A DNA stretch of 64,000 nt from Desulfovibrio sp. UCD-KL4C. GTDB lineage: Bacteria; Desulfobacterota; Desulfovibrionia; Desulfovibrionales; Desulfovibrionaceae. Under the pieces are notes generated by a model. It was not told the DNA's origin. It was given only the letters and a program-made list of their open reading frames with translations, and made no database searches. A program made the translations under genes and the position numbers. Below, piece after piece: positions 54,135 to 60,654 of the stretch. The DNA lies in assembly GCF_006210265.1 (NCBI RefSeq), contig NZ_VCNC01000003.1, forward strand, positions 620,001 to 684,000. The letters are read 5' to 3'. Within the stretch, counting starts at the first letter, position 1, and each line of letters begins with the position of its first letter.

Positions 54135-54438
54135 TTTTGACCTCTTTCTCTGTTCTCAAGTAAGACAAAATGTCGATTCCAATAACCGGAAAGAGTGTCC
54201 ACCATGCTTGAAAATATGCTAGGTAAGCCCAAAGCCCTAGCGTTACAACTATGTCGACTTGGGTTACTGACTTTTTTTCTTTGGTGGTATTGATGAAGAA
54301 GATATTCAAGATAAATATAAACCATACACAAGCCATATACGGATATGTGGCGTATTTATTCTCAAAAATACTTCCCAAAATAAAGAGGAGGAAAGCGACG
54401 AAACTCAAGATAGAAAATGGGTTAACTTTATTTATCAT
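54127..54438 (-). CDS. Small three-helix membrane protein of the phage early operon
   Basis: About 103 aa from the ATG at 54438 (further in-frame Mets at 54441 and 54459 overlap the upstream gene). Three hydrophobic segments ('FSILSFVAFLLFILGSIF', 'YPYMACVWFIFILNIFFI', 'IVVTLGLWAYLAYFQAWW') and a basic tail. No family recognised. Early phage membrane proteins can block superinfection or host membrane functions. Here that is only a guess. It overlaps genes on both sides by a few bases. Confidence 0.65.
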   Translation of the reverse strand: MINKVNPFSILSFVAFLLFILGSIFENKYATYPYMACVWFIFILNIFFINTTKEKKSVTQVDIVVTLGLWAYLAYFQAWWTLFPVIGIDILSYLRTEKEVKNA

Positions 54439-55114
54439 CATCTTCTTCCTCTTCATCAAGATTTAAAAAACGCGGCATGTCCTCTATTTCGTCGCTTAGG
54501 TCGTCAAAGTGTTTAATTGAGGGCATGGAGAGGCAGAACAGCACGCCGATTGCTTGTGAAAGATCGTCGAAAGCCTCTTTAACTTCGTGGGTATTCCCAC
54601 CTCGTTCAATTTCTTCTTGAATTTCACTAAAAAGCTTTTCTGCGGCCTCGCTAATATTATAGCGGACACCATTAAAATCGACGCCGATTCTTTGTGGTGC
54701 AAGGTCCATCAAGTGTTCGCGGATTGCTATCATTTCATGACAATAATGCATTGAGTCGACGAAAACATACGGGTCAGTTAAGTTATGCCCATTTTCGGAG
54801 ATATATAGTTCTGCCGCTTTTCGTGTGAAATGGGCGTTTTTAAATCGCTCATTAATTGTGTAATAAAATTTTATGAATCCTTTTTCTTCCGCTTGCTCTT
54901 CGGTCATGGGGTTGCCGTTTTCGTCTTCCAAGTCCACTGTACTGATTATGCAATCTGGTTCGGATGGGTCGAACCAATCATAGTCTTCGGTGTACTCTGG
55001 TTCTAATCCATATATTTTGATTCTTTCCCGAACGACAAAAATAGGATGTTTAGTGCCTAAGTTCTTTTGAGTACGGAGTTCTTCTGCTAGTTTTGAAAGG
55101 TCGAGTTCTGACAT
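54428..55114 (-). CDS. Hypothetical acidic phage early protein
   Basis: 228 aa. Strongly acidic, ending in a run of Glu/Asp ('LNLDEEEEDDDK'). It contains 'DPSEPDCIISTVDLEDENGN', an amphipathic helical middle and 'EEIERGGNTHEVKEAF'. No known domain. High acidity would suit a DNA mimic or inhibitor, but nothing more supports that. TGGAG is seven bases upstream. A strong terminator-like hairpin lies immediately upstream, separating it from the DUF2303 gene. Confidence 0.75.
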   Translation of the reverse strand: MSELDLSKLAEELRTQKNLGTKHPIFVVRERIKIYGLEPEYTEDYDWFDPSEPDCIISTVDLEDENGNPMTEEQAEEKGFIKFYYTINERFKNAHFTRKAAELYISENGHNLTDPYVFVDSMHYCHEMIAIREHLMDLAPQRIGVDFNGVRYNISEAAEKLFSEIQEEIERGGNTHEVKEAFDDLSQAIGVLFCLSMPSIKHFDDLSDEIEDMPRFLNLDEEEEDDDK

Positions 55115-55126
55115 TTGACATACTCC

Positions 55127-55162
55127 AAAAAAATAACGGGCGGGGTGATGGAGCCCCGCCCG
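55127..55162 (-). terminator. Intra-operon terminator before the int half of the early operon
   Basis: Minus strand: CGGGCGGGG, loop of 8, CCCCGCCCG, then a U-rich stretch (A-run at 55127-55133 on the plus strand). It sits between the DUF2303 gene and the acidic-protein gene in an otherwise tightly packed operon. Confidence 0.75.
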
Positions 55163-55184
55163 GTTACGAGGGGAAGTATCGCTA

Positions 55185-55922
55185 TTATGCGATTATAGTT
55201 ACGCCTAGTTTACGCTCTTCATTAAGTTCTTTGTCGAGGTATTCTTTTACTGTGCGGGCCGCGATTGCGCGCCATGCACCGCCGTCGGCTTCAATCAGGC
55301 GGCAGGAACCGTCCTTGTACATGCGGAAAGTGAACAAACGTTCCGGCTGGTCAACGTCGGGGAAAGTGCTATATGGTATCAGTGTTAGCGGGTTGGGAAG
55401 CTCCGCCTTATCAACGCGAACAGCTCCGGTGTGAATTGTAACTTTTTGGGTCATGCCGTCGTCTTCAAGGTCCGCGCCGTCTCCAATGCGAACATGGGCA
55501 AGAGTTTTTAATAAACATTCTTGGTGCTCATTAGGCAAAAACATAGATTGCATCATGGGAATGAATTCTTCTTTATCAATCTGGCGATTTAAAAAGTTTT
55601 CATAACTTGGCAGGTATGGCACAGCGTGTATAAACTCCGCCCGCTGTTTAAATTCGCCAAAAATATTTGAACGGAGACGAACGCTTGAGGGGCGGTCCAC
55701 ATGCATGATCAAAGTTTTAAGATCAAGATCGTCTTTGTTGGCTTCTACGTAGTCCACAAGCGACGTAAGTGTGGATACATCCAGCACGCCGGGGGTCGGC
55801 TCTGTAATTGGCTTAAATTGCCTTTCGGTGTACTTACGCCCGTCAATTTCAATAAAATCTTCAAGAATTTCAGCCGTGCCTTGAATCTTTTCAAATAGTT
55901 CTAAGCTCATTCCGTCACTCAT
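55185..55922 (-). CDS. DUF2303 (YfdQ-like) phage protein
   Basis: 245 aa. The C-terminal part shows the DUF2303 pattern: 'FPDVDQPERLFTFRMYKDG', 'CRLIEADGGAWRAIA' and an ending with 'KLGVTIIA'. N-terminal 'TPGVLDVSTLTSLVDYVEAN' is also typical. DUF2303 proteins are common in temperate phage early operons (YfdQ of E. coli). Their role is not established. ATGA overlap with the upstream gene at 55922. Confidence 0.85.
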   Translation of the reverse strand: MSDGMSLELFEKIQGTAEILEDFIEIDGRKYTERQFKPITEPTPGVLDVSTLTSLVDYVEANKDDLDLKTLIMHVDRPSSVRLRSNIFGEFKQRAEFIHAVPYLPSYENFLNRQIDKEEFIPMMQSMFLPNEHQECLLKTLAHVRIGDGADLEDDGMTQKVTIHTGAVRVDKAELPNPLTLIPYSTFPDVDQPERLFTFRMYKDGSCRLIEADGGAWRAIAARTVKEYLDKELNEERKLGVTIIA

Positions 55923-56338
55923 TATTTCATTCCCCCTGCCCGTTGCATGGGCGTTACTTTTTCATAGGTATGACTTGCTTCTGCCGCATCACCTGCCGCC
56001 GCTGATTTGTTGTCTACAATTACGTTGGGCAACAGGGCACGGTTAGGGTCAATTTCACCGCCAATTTCAGACGCGCTGGAACAGCCGTTGGAGTCAATGC
56101 CAAAGGACAGACTACCTTCCACAGCCGCTTGCGGGGCAAGAGTTGATTTTGTTCTGATTTCAAAAGACGCGAAGCTACGGTCTTTGCCGGGTTTTACCAC
56201 TATCTCAAGAGTGAGTTTACGTACCGCGTCGGCTTTAGTGTTAGGGTCAACAACGTTTTCGATAAGTTCCGAAAGCATATGGTCGCCCATTTCGATAATT
56301 GCACCGCTCTTGAGGTCAGCAATTGAAAGTCTTTCCAT
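55922..56338 (-). CDS. Hypothetical protein, first gene of the leftward phage operon
   Basis: 138 aa. 'GAIIEMGDHMLSELIENVVD' then 'KLTLEIVVKPGKDRSFASFE', resembling the short replication-terminator-like proteins that commonly pair with DUF2303 genes. I cannot confirm this without a search. The C-terminal third is Ala/Gly/Asn-rich and probably disordered. The start lies about 240 bases downstream of the predicted promoter, leaving a long structured leader. Confidence 0.75.
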   Translation of the reverse strand: MERLSIADLKSGAIIEMGDHMLSELIENVVDPNTKADAVRKLTLEIVVKPGKDRSFASFEIRTKSTLAPQAAVEGSLSFGIDSNGCSSASEIGGEIDPNRALLPNVIVDNKSAAAGDAAEASHTYEKVTPMQRAGGMK

Positions 56339-56584
56339 AATTACCTCACTTTAAAATTTATTTTTCTTAGCCTTAGCCTTTGCCTTGCTCGGTGCTTGTA
56401 AAGGGGCCGGGACTTAAAGGGGAGAAAGTCCCGACTCAACCTCTATGGCTTTACGGTAAAGTTTAACTTCACCCACCTTTACAAACACCGATATTAAACT
56501 TTCAAAAACACTTTGACTTAAGCTGTACTTGCTCCGGCTATATCGCGCGGTGGGTTCGGGCTTTGTGTCGTCGTGTTGAAGATA
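56339..56584 (-). other. Structured 5' leader of the leftward early operon
   Basis: About 245 bases with no ORF I can support. It contains a perfect 8-bp hairpin CGGGACTT/AAGTCCCG (56408-56433), oriented inside the transcript that runs from the predicted promoter to the first gene. It could hold an antitermination signal, but no known nut-like box is obvious. Confidence 0.4.
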
Positions 56585-56613
56585 GTTTTATGCGAAATCT
56601 CATTGGCGGTCAA
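56585..56613 (-). promoter_or_regulatory. Leftward early promoter with repressor operator in the spacer
   Basis: Minus strand: -35 TTGACC (56613-56608), 17-bp spacer, -10 TAAAAC (56590-56585). The operator TGCGAAATCTCA (56591-56602, plus-strand reading) fills the spacer up to the -10, exactly as in the cro promoter. It would drive the operon from 56338 to int. Confidence 0.65.
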
Positions 56614-56633
56614 GATTAATATGCGATTTCGCA
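56591..56633. promoter_or_regulatory. Repressor operator pair OL-like
   Basis: Sites TGCGAAATCTCA (56591-56602) and TGCGATTTCGCA (56622-56633), 31 bp apart. They match the TGCGAWWTCGCA palindrome seen between cI and cro. The first abuts the -10 of the leftward promoter. The second lies just upstream of its -35. Confidence 0.7.
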
Positions 56634-56642
56634 CTTATTATG

Positions 56643-56670
56643 ACAAAAGAAAACCCCGCCGGGGCGGGGT
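56643..56670 (-). terminator. Terminator of the cI operon
   Basis: Perfect stem ACCCCGCC/GGCGGGGT (56653-56670) with a two-base loop. The minus-strand tail is TTTTCTTTTG. It lies 30 bp past the last gene downstream of cI and just before the leftward early promoter, insulating the two. Confidence 0.85.
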
Positions 56671-56699
56671 AGGGAGTGTTTTTTTACTGTTTTTTAGAT

Positions 56700-57197
56700 T
56701 TAATGCTTGGGTATTTGTTGGATTAGATCCAAGGCTTTCATAAGCCATGCAGCTTGTGATGATTGTAAAGTCTGAATAAATACATAGCCCAAAGCTCCAA
56801 GGCCAAGCACAATTGAAATTCCTGTTACAATAATAGTTGTGCGTGTCGATTTACCGTCCTGCCGAATTTCTTGAATATCGTTCTGTTGAGCGTCGAGTCT
56901 TGCTGACAGTAACTGATTTTGTTCAACCAATTTTTGGGTATGCAGGTCAATTTTTTGCTCAATGCCATCAAGTCTCTGTCCCACCAGTTGATTTTGGAAG
57001 TCGGCTTTTTGCTCTGCTTTTTCGATTAGTATTTTTGTTGAGTCGTCTGGCATTGTGACATTCCTTTTTGGATCTTTCCCAGTAAGTATATTTTGCCCTT
57101 TTTTTAAAATATCATCAATAGGATTTGAGAATTCTGGTTTATCAAAATCTGATGGGGCATTTTCTTTAATCGGTATGACTTTTCTCTCAGGCTCCAT
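56700..57197 (-). CDS. Coiled-coil, tail-anchored membrane protein in the cI operon
   Basis: About 165 aa from ATG 57197 (GAGGA seven bases upstream; Mets further upstream lie inside the preceding gene). A disordered Pro/Lys-rich N-terminus is followed by a long heptad-rich coiled coil at about 60-115 ('LVGQRLDGIEQKIDLHTQKL', 'QNQLLSARLDAQQNDIQEI') and one transmembrane helix at about 125-147 ('IIVTGISIVLGLGALGYVFI'), with a short C-terminal tail. No family recognised. Last gene of the presumed cI-orf233-orf165 lysogenic transcript, overlapping its neighbour by 11 bp and followed by a terminator. A RexB-like position. Confidence 0.75.
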   Translation of the reverse strand: MEPERKVIPIKENAPSDFDKPEFSNPIDDILKKGQNILTGKDPKRNVTMPDDSTKILIEKAEQKADFQNQLVGQRLDGIEQKIDLHTQKLVEQNQLLSARLDAQQNDIQEIRQDGKSTRTTIIVTGISIVLGLGALGYVFIQTLQSSQAAWLMKALDLIQQIPKH

Positions 57198-57888
57198 GCT
57201 GTCCTCGCACATGGTTGAAGTCGGCAGTGATTTCTTCCACGGCTCTTGCGTATGAAACATTGAAGACTTCGCCTAACACATAGTCTCCTTTTTTCCCCGT
57301 AAGTACGGATTCTACCTTATCTGGTTTTCTTTGTGTGGCGAATGTGAAAGTAAATATAATGCCTTGATCTCTTTTTTGTGCAGCAAAGTCTTTTTGTATC
57401 AAAAATATGTCAGTTGTGGAATCATTCCAAGGTATAACTTTGGCAAACGAACTATTCCAAGCATTAGAGTCTTCTAGTGTTTTAGGTAAAAACATACAGT
57501 TTTGATCTATTGTTTGAGTGTGAAAGGTTGCACTAAATGCAAAACTCCATACTCCACAGTTTGCCGTTCTTATTGTTGGGAGTATGTGATTTTCTATTTC
57601 TGTTCTAAGTAATTCAAACGAAATTGATTCATTTACGTTATACTCAATCCGTTGACCACTTATTAATAATTTTCGTGTTGGTGCTTGTTTATCATTTACA
57701 AATATAAGAGCTTTAAGTCCGTTCTCTGCGTCACTTCCATCTTCATTAGTTTGTTTTATATTTGTCTTTGTTGGGAAAAATTTAGCGAAGCTCTCTGTTT
57801 CGATAGCGTAAATATCGATGTTGTTAATGTCCTTTCGTGTAACTGGTTCACTGAGCACTGTTATAAAGGAACATTTGGACGGTGTCAT
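57187..57888 (-). CDS. Unknown soluble protein in the cI operon
   Basis: 233 aa, no family recognised. Starts 'MTPSKCSFITVLSEPVTRKD' and is rich in Phe/Thr beta-strand-like segments ('GVWSFAFSATFHTQTIDQNC', 'GIIFTFTFATQRKPDKV'), with no membrane segment. It lies 23 bp downstream of the repressor gene on the same strand and overlaps the membrane-protein gene, so it should be made in the lysogen together with the repressor, the place of rexA in lambda. A sensor or toxin partner role is inference from position. Confidence 0.75.
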   Translation of the reverse strand: MTPSKCSFITVLSEPVTRKDINNIDIYAIETESFAKFFPTKTNIKQTNEDGSDAENGLKALIFVNDKQAPTRKLLISGQRIEYNVNESISFELLRTEIENHILPTIRTANCGVWSFAFSATFHTQTIDQNCMFLPKTLEDSNAWNSSFAKVIPWNDSTTDIFLIQKDFAAQKRDQGIIFTFTFATQRKPDKVESVLTGKKGDYVLGEVFNVSYARAVEEITADFNHVRGQHGA

Positions 57889-57911
57889 AGTATATCCTCA
57901 TGGATTTTAAG

Positions 57912-58574
57912 CTAATTCAAATTTTGCATTTCCCACATAACTTCACCGACGATAAGCCCGTCGCGCCCTTCTATGGGCACTCTTATTTCAGGGTGAGTGG
58001 GGTTTTCTGGGCGAAGTATCAGTTCTCCATGTACTGGGTCAAGGAAAACCCGCTTGATGGTTAACCCTTCATATGGAACATCCACGGCATAGACGCGGCC
58101 CGGAACAATCTTTTTTTCCTGCTTATTGATTCCAATGTATGCGCCATTGCGGATTAGGGGAGACATTGAATCGCCCATTACCTGCACGACCATTAAGCCG
58201 GAGAATACGAATTTTTGAGGAATGCAGACCTCACATATTGGTTCAATTTCAGCCAGTGAAATCGGAAGCCCGCCAGCCGCAAACTGATAAACGGGGAAAA
58301 TTGATCCTGCGGATTCAGGGAGTGGGCATTCTGGATTAACTACACTTCCATTCCCATTTTGTCCATGTGGGGCGAGTGCTGATATAGGTAGTGCGCTGTT
58401 CAAGTAGTCCATAATTTTGACAAGGCTACTAAAACCAAGTCCTCGCTGCTCTCTTTTTAAATAACGAGCGAGTGATGATTGTTCAATTCCACAAGCTTTA
58501 GCTAACGTTGTTGGGTTGCCAGCTGCTTCAACGGCCTTTTCTATTTGTTCTCGTACAATTTCTTCATATCCCAT
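57912..58574 (-). CDS. CI/LexA-like prophage repressor (XRE HTH + S24 peptidase)
   Basis: 220 aa. N-terminal HTH at about 15-60 ('GNPTTLAKACGIEQSSLARYL'). Linker with a possible self-cleavage Ala-Gly in 'QFAAGGLPI' (about residue 98). The S24 domain has catalytic Ser in 'VMGDSMSPLIRNG' (about 138) and Lys in 'YEGLTIKRVFLD' (about 175). Expected to hold the lysogenic state and be cleaved during the SOS response. The ATG at 58574 has no properly spaced Shine-Dalgarno and lies 7 bases after a -10-like TATGTG, so the mRNA may be leaderless. Confidence 0.94.
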   Translation of the reverse strand: MGYEEIVREQIEKAVEAAGNPTTLAKACGIEQSSLARYLKREQRGLGFSSLVKIMDYLNSALPISALAPHGQNGNGSVVNPECPLPESAGSIFPVYQFAAGGLPISLAEIEPICEVCIPQKFVFSGLMVVQVMGDSMSPLIRNGAYIGINKQEKKIVPGRVYAVDVPYEGLTIKRVFLDPVHGELILRPENPTHPEIRVPIEGRDGLIVGEVMWEMQNLN

Positions 58575-58581
58575 GATCTTT

Positions 58582-58609
58582 CACATACTCCACTTCTTTA
58601 CTAAGTCAA
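58582..58609 (-). promoter_or_regulatory. Candidate cI promoter (PRM-like)
   Basis: Minus strand: -35 TTGACT (58609-58604), 16-bp spacer, -10 TATGTG (58587-58582), then 7 bases to the ATG. An operator (58612-58623) ends 2 bp upstream of the -35, centred near -43 from the start codon A, where a bound repressor could contact RNA polymerase and activate, as lambda CI does at PRM. Confidence 0.5.
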
Positions 58610-58611
58610 TC

Positions 58612-58654
58612 TGCGAAATAGCATAAATATCTTGAGTAATAATGCGAAATCGCA
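58612..58654. promoter_or_regulatory. Repressor operator pair between cI and cro (OR-like)
   Basis: Sites TGCGAAATAGCA (58612-58623) and TGCGAAATCGCA (58643-58654), 31 bp apart. The second lies in the spacer of the rightward promoter, touching its -10. The first sits behind the cI promoter. Same motif and spacing as at 56591-56633. Confidence 0.75.
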
Positions 58655-58660
58655 TATATG
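58632..58660 (+). promoter_or_regulatory. Rightward early promoter (PR-like)
   Basis: -35 TTGAGT (58632-58637), 17-bp spacer ending in the operator, -10 TATATG (58655-58660). The expected start is at or next to the A of the cro-like ATG (58668). Confidence 0.65.
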
Positions 58661-58667
58661 TGTGTTC

Positions 58668-58889
58668 ATGAAAACAAACTTCACCCAGCAAAACTTTAGA
58701 ACTGACATCCACACCTTGGTCGAAAATACCCCCGGATGGTCAGTAACCAGACTCGCCAGAAAGAGCGAAGTAGATCAAGCCTCTCTTTCGCGTTTTTGCA
58801 AAGGAAAGTCCGGGTTGTCCGGGGCGAATATCGAAAAACTTTGGCCTTTCATTTATGGCGACCAGAAACCCAACCAACCAGAAAACTAA
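58668..58889 (+). CDS. Cro-like small HTH regulator (probably leaderless)
   Basis: About 73 aa from ATG 58668. An upstream in-frame TTG at 58632 is part of the -35 box and is rejected. HTH at about 22-45 ('GWSVTRLARKSEVDQASLSRF'), short basic-to-neutral tail. Divergent from the repressor, it is expected to repress cI transcription and favour lytic growth. No Shine-Dalgarno is present and only 7 bases separate the -10 from the ATG. Confidence 0.82.
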   Translation: MKTNFTQQNFRTDIHTLVENTPGWSVTRLARKSEVDQASLSRFCKGKSGLSGANIEKLWPFIYGDQKPNQPEN

Positions 58890-58903
58890 AGGAGTAATGA
58901 ATA

Positions 58904-59314
58904 ATGACAAACCGTACCTATGACACACCGGAAATTCAGGATTTAAAAAAGAAGTTGGTTAAAGCTCTTGATGAAGTCGGCGCGGGATATTGTCTTGTTT
59001 TTTATGAAAAAAACGGGAGCGACATGGATTACAAGACCGTTCCCGTCCATCCCATCGTCATTACAATGGCAAAGAGAATGACTGATACGTTTGTTCTGAA
59101 AGCCGTAGATGAAATGGATGAAAACCACGACCCTAGAGACATTGAATCGGAACTGCCCGCAGAATGCGCGGAGTTCAAAATAAAGCTTGAAGGTTATATC
59201 CGCGTTTTCAAAGAGGCGGGCTATTCCGATGAGAATGCTTTTCGTCTGGCTCTGGATAGACTCGGGGTGAAGCACTGTATGTGGGACCCTGAAGTTTACC
59301 CCATAGAAGATTGA
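58904..59314 (+). CDS. Hypothetical phage early protein
   Basis: 136 aa, acidic. 'IQDLKKKLVKALDEVGAGYC' followed by 'YEKNGSDMDYKTVPVHPIVI' and a C-terminal 'AFRLALDRLGVKHCMWDPEV'. No domain recognised. AAAGGAG lies upstream. It follows the cro-like gene by 14 bp in the rightward operon. Its 3' end overlaps the convergent small Cys-rich gene by 19 bp. Confidence 0.75.
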   Translation: MTNRTYDTPEIQDLKKKLVKALDEVGAGYCLVFYEKNGSDMDYKTVPVHPIVITMAKRMTDTFVLKAVDEMDENHDPRDIESELPAECAEFKIKLEGYIRVFKEAGYSDENAFRLALDRLGVKHCMWDPEVYPIED

Positions 59315-59502
59315 ATCTTCTGTAACGCTGATTTTGAACTTTTGCTGTTTAAATATGTTTGGAACAAAATACAAATTCTTACAGGTTTTTTCTTATTTGT
59401 TCCTATGTTGAATTTGCAATCTTCATAATCGCAACTTTCCGGGTGCTTGCTGTCCTCTGTGATTTCTTCATCCAGTATTGGGCAGAATTTTTCTATTTTC
59501 AT
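59296..59502 (-). CDS. Small Cys-rich protein with occluded ribosome binding site
   Basis: 68 aa, opposite to its neighbours. Cysteines in 'KFCPILDEEI', 'PESCDYEDCKFNIG' and 'VRICILFQ' could bind a metal. An excellent AAGGAAGG ribosome site precedes the ATG (59502), but it is one arm of a 14-bp inverted repeat (59509-59522 with 59557-59570). No family recognised. Confidence 0.65.
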   Translation of the reverse strand: MKIEKFCPILDEEITEDSKHPESCDYEDCKFNIGTNKKKPVRICILFQTYLNSKSSKSALQKIQSSMG

Positions 59503-59508
59503 TTTTAA

Positions 59509-59570
59509 ACCTTCCTTCTGATTAAAAGTTTTATAATTAGCGTTGTTAACTTCGGTATCAGAAGGAAGGT
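59509..59570 (-). promoter_or_regulatory. 14-bp inverted repeat sequestering the ribosome binding site
   Basis: ACCTTCCTTCTGAT (59509-59522) and its exact complement ATCAGAAGGAAGGT (59557-59570), 34-base loop. In the minus-strand mRNA the downstream arm contains the Shine-Dalgarno of the 68-aa gene, so the folded leader would block translation. Confidence 0.7.
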
Positions 59571-59695
59571 CTAAAGTGCAATGTCAAAGATCATGGCAGT
59601 TACATTTTAAATAACTGCAACTTGAAAAAAGAATATCACTAGGTTTGAACCATAACTACTACAAGTATTTATCAACTTTGTAAGGAGTATAAAAA

Positions 59696-60169
59696 ATGAG
59701 CGATGAGCGGAAAAGTGTAGCTGTAGAAATTCAAAACATGGTGCTGAAACACGGATCGTTGTCAGTCGAACAAATTACAGAACAGACCTTCGGGTCTACT
59801 AAAAGTCATTGGACTTTATACAAAGAGTTGAACCCCGAAGACCCAGGCGGAAAGATGGGGGTTTTAGACCTTGTTCCGCTTATGAAAACATGCGGATCAA
59901 CCAGACCATTAGAAGCCATTGCACAACAAATGGATATGGCTGTTATCCCACTTCCTAAAGCTGGTTTTACTTCCAAATCACTTGAAGACGATATGAATCG
60001 AACAACTAAAGAGTTCGGGGATGCTGTAGTCAAATTTGCCTCAATTATGGAAGACGGGAAAATCACTCCATGCGAATTTGCGGAGTTTGACAAGGAAGTA
60101 ATGGAACTCATTTCAACGGCTCTTTTCTGGCGGAACGGAATCAAATCTATGGTTAAAGATTATGCCTAA
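59696..60169 (+). CDS. Phage regulatory CII-family protein (Phage_CP76-like)
   Basis: 157 aa. N-terminal region with 'VEQITEQTFGSTKSHWTLYKELNPEDPGG' arranged like the CP76/CII-family HTH protein, followed by 'LDLVPLMKTCGSTRPLEAIA' and a helical C-terminus ('KEFGDAVVKFASIMEDGKIT'). This family comprises lysis/lysogeny regulators in P2-like and Desulfovibrio phages. AAGGAG lies before the ATG. It overlaps the next gene by 8 bp. Confidence 0.82.
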   Translation: MSDERKSVAVEIQNMVLKHGSLSVEQITEQTFGSTKSHWTLYKELNPEDPGGKMGVLDLVPLMKTCGSTRPLEAIAQQMDMAVIPLPKAGFTSKSLEDDMNRTTKEFGDAVVKFASIMEDGKITPCEFAEFDKEVMELISTALFWRNGIKSMVKDYA

Positions 60170-60368
60170 AGTTGAATATATTGAAATGTGCCCAATATGC
60201 AGATGCAAAAAAATGAGGGTTGAACCTACTGTCTGGAAAACTGCAAACTGGTTGCAAGAATACCCTGCTTACGCCGTAATCTGTACGAAATGCGGGGATA
60301 CTACCACCGTAGGTTGTCACACACGGGAAGAGGCTATCAAAATGTATAACCAGTTGCCCCGCGTATAA
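60162..60368 (+). CDS. Lar-like zinc-ribbon protein
   Basis: 68 aa. 'MCPICRCKKMRV' and 'AVICTKCGDTTTVG' provide a four-Cys zinc ribbon, and the tail 'REEAIKMYNQLPR' is the A-x-x-x-W/Y-N-x-R ending of Lar/restriction-alleviation-like phage proteins. Restriction alleviation is known for Lar of Rac. Whether this homologue does it is unproven. Overlaps the CII-like gene, so probably translationally coupled. Confidence 0.82.
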   Translation: MPKVEYIEMCPICRCKKMRVEPTVWKTANWLQEYPAYAVICTKCGDTTTVGCHTREEAIKMYNQLPRV

Positions 60369-60371
60369 GTC

Positions 60372-60566
60372 GTGAATTTTGAGTCTGAAAGCAAAGTGTG
60401 TGCGGGCCGTGACTGTCAAAACGTCATTTATCGCGTCCAGCCTGAAACGGGAGAATATAGAAGTGATGAAACTTGGAACACTTTACGATTCTGCTGTGCG
60501 GAGTGCTTTAATGGCAAGGCTCATAAAATGCGGCTGGAGGAAAAAAGAAAGCCTCCCGATGAGTGA
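60372..60566 (+). CDS. Small zinc-binding-type protein
   Basis: 64 aa from GTG 60372, 3 bp after the Lar-like gene stop. 'VCAGRDCQNVIY' and 'RFCCAECFNGKAHKMRL' give a C-x4-C and C-C-x2-C array likely to bind zinc. No Shine-Dalgarno is visible, so translation probably depends on coupling to the upstream gene. An overlapping frame at 60379-60624 lacks the ordered cysteines and is rejected. Confidence 0.65.
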   Translation: MNFESESKVCAGRDCQNVIYRVQPETGEYRSDETWNTLRFCCAECFNGKAHKMRLEEKRKPPDE

Positions 60567-60654
60567 AGGCTTCCAAAAACGCAGGGGAACCGCTCCCCTT
60601 TGTATAGAGGGATTAAGTTTATAAAGAACAATTTTAAAAAGCAAGTATAGAGAT

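Noticed and set aside
60583-60602. AGGGGA/TCCCCT hairpin as a terminator after the small zinc-binding gene
   Set aside because: Short stem and no real T-run, and transcription should continue into the replication genes.
60379-60624. 81-codon ORF overlapping the small zinc-binding gene
   Set aside because: The overlapping frame at 60372-60566 has ordered cysteines and follows the upstream gene by 3 bp; this one has neither feature.
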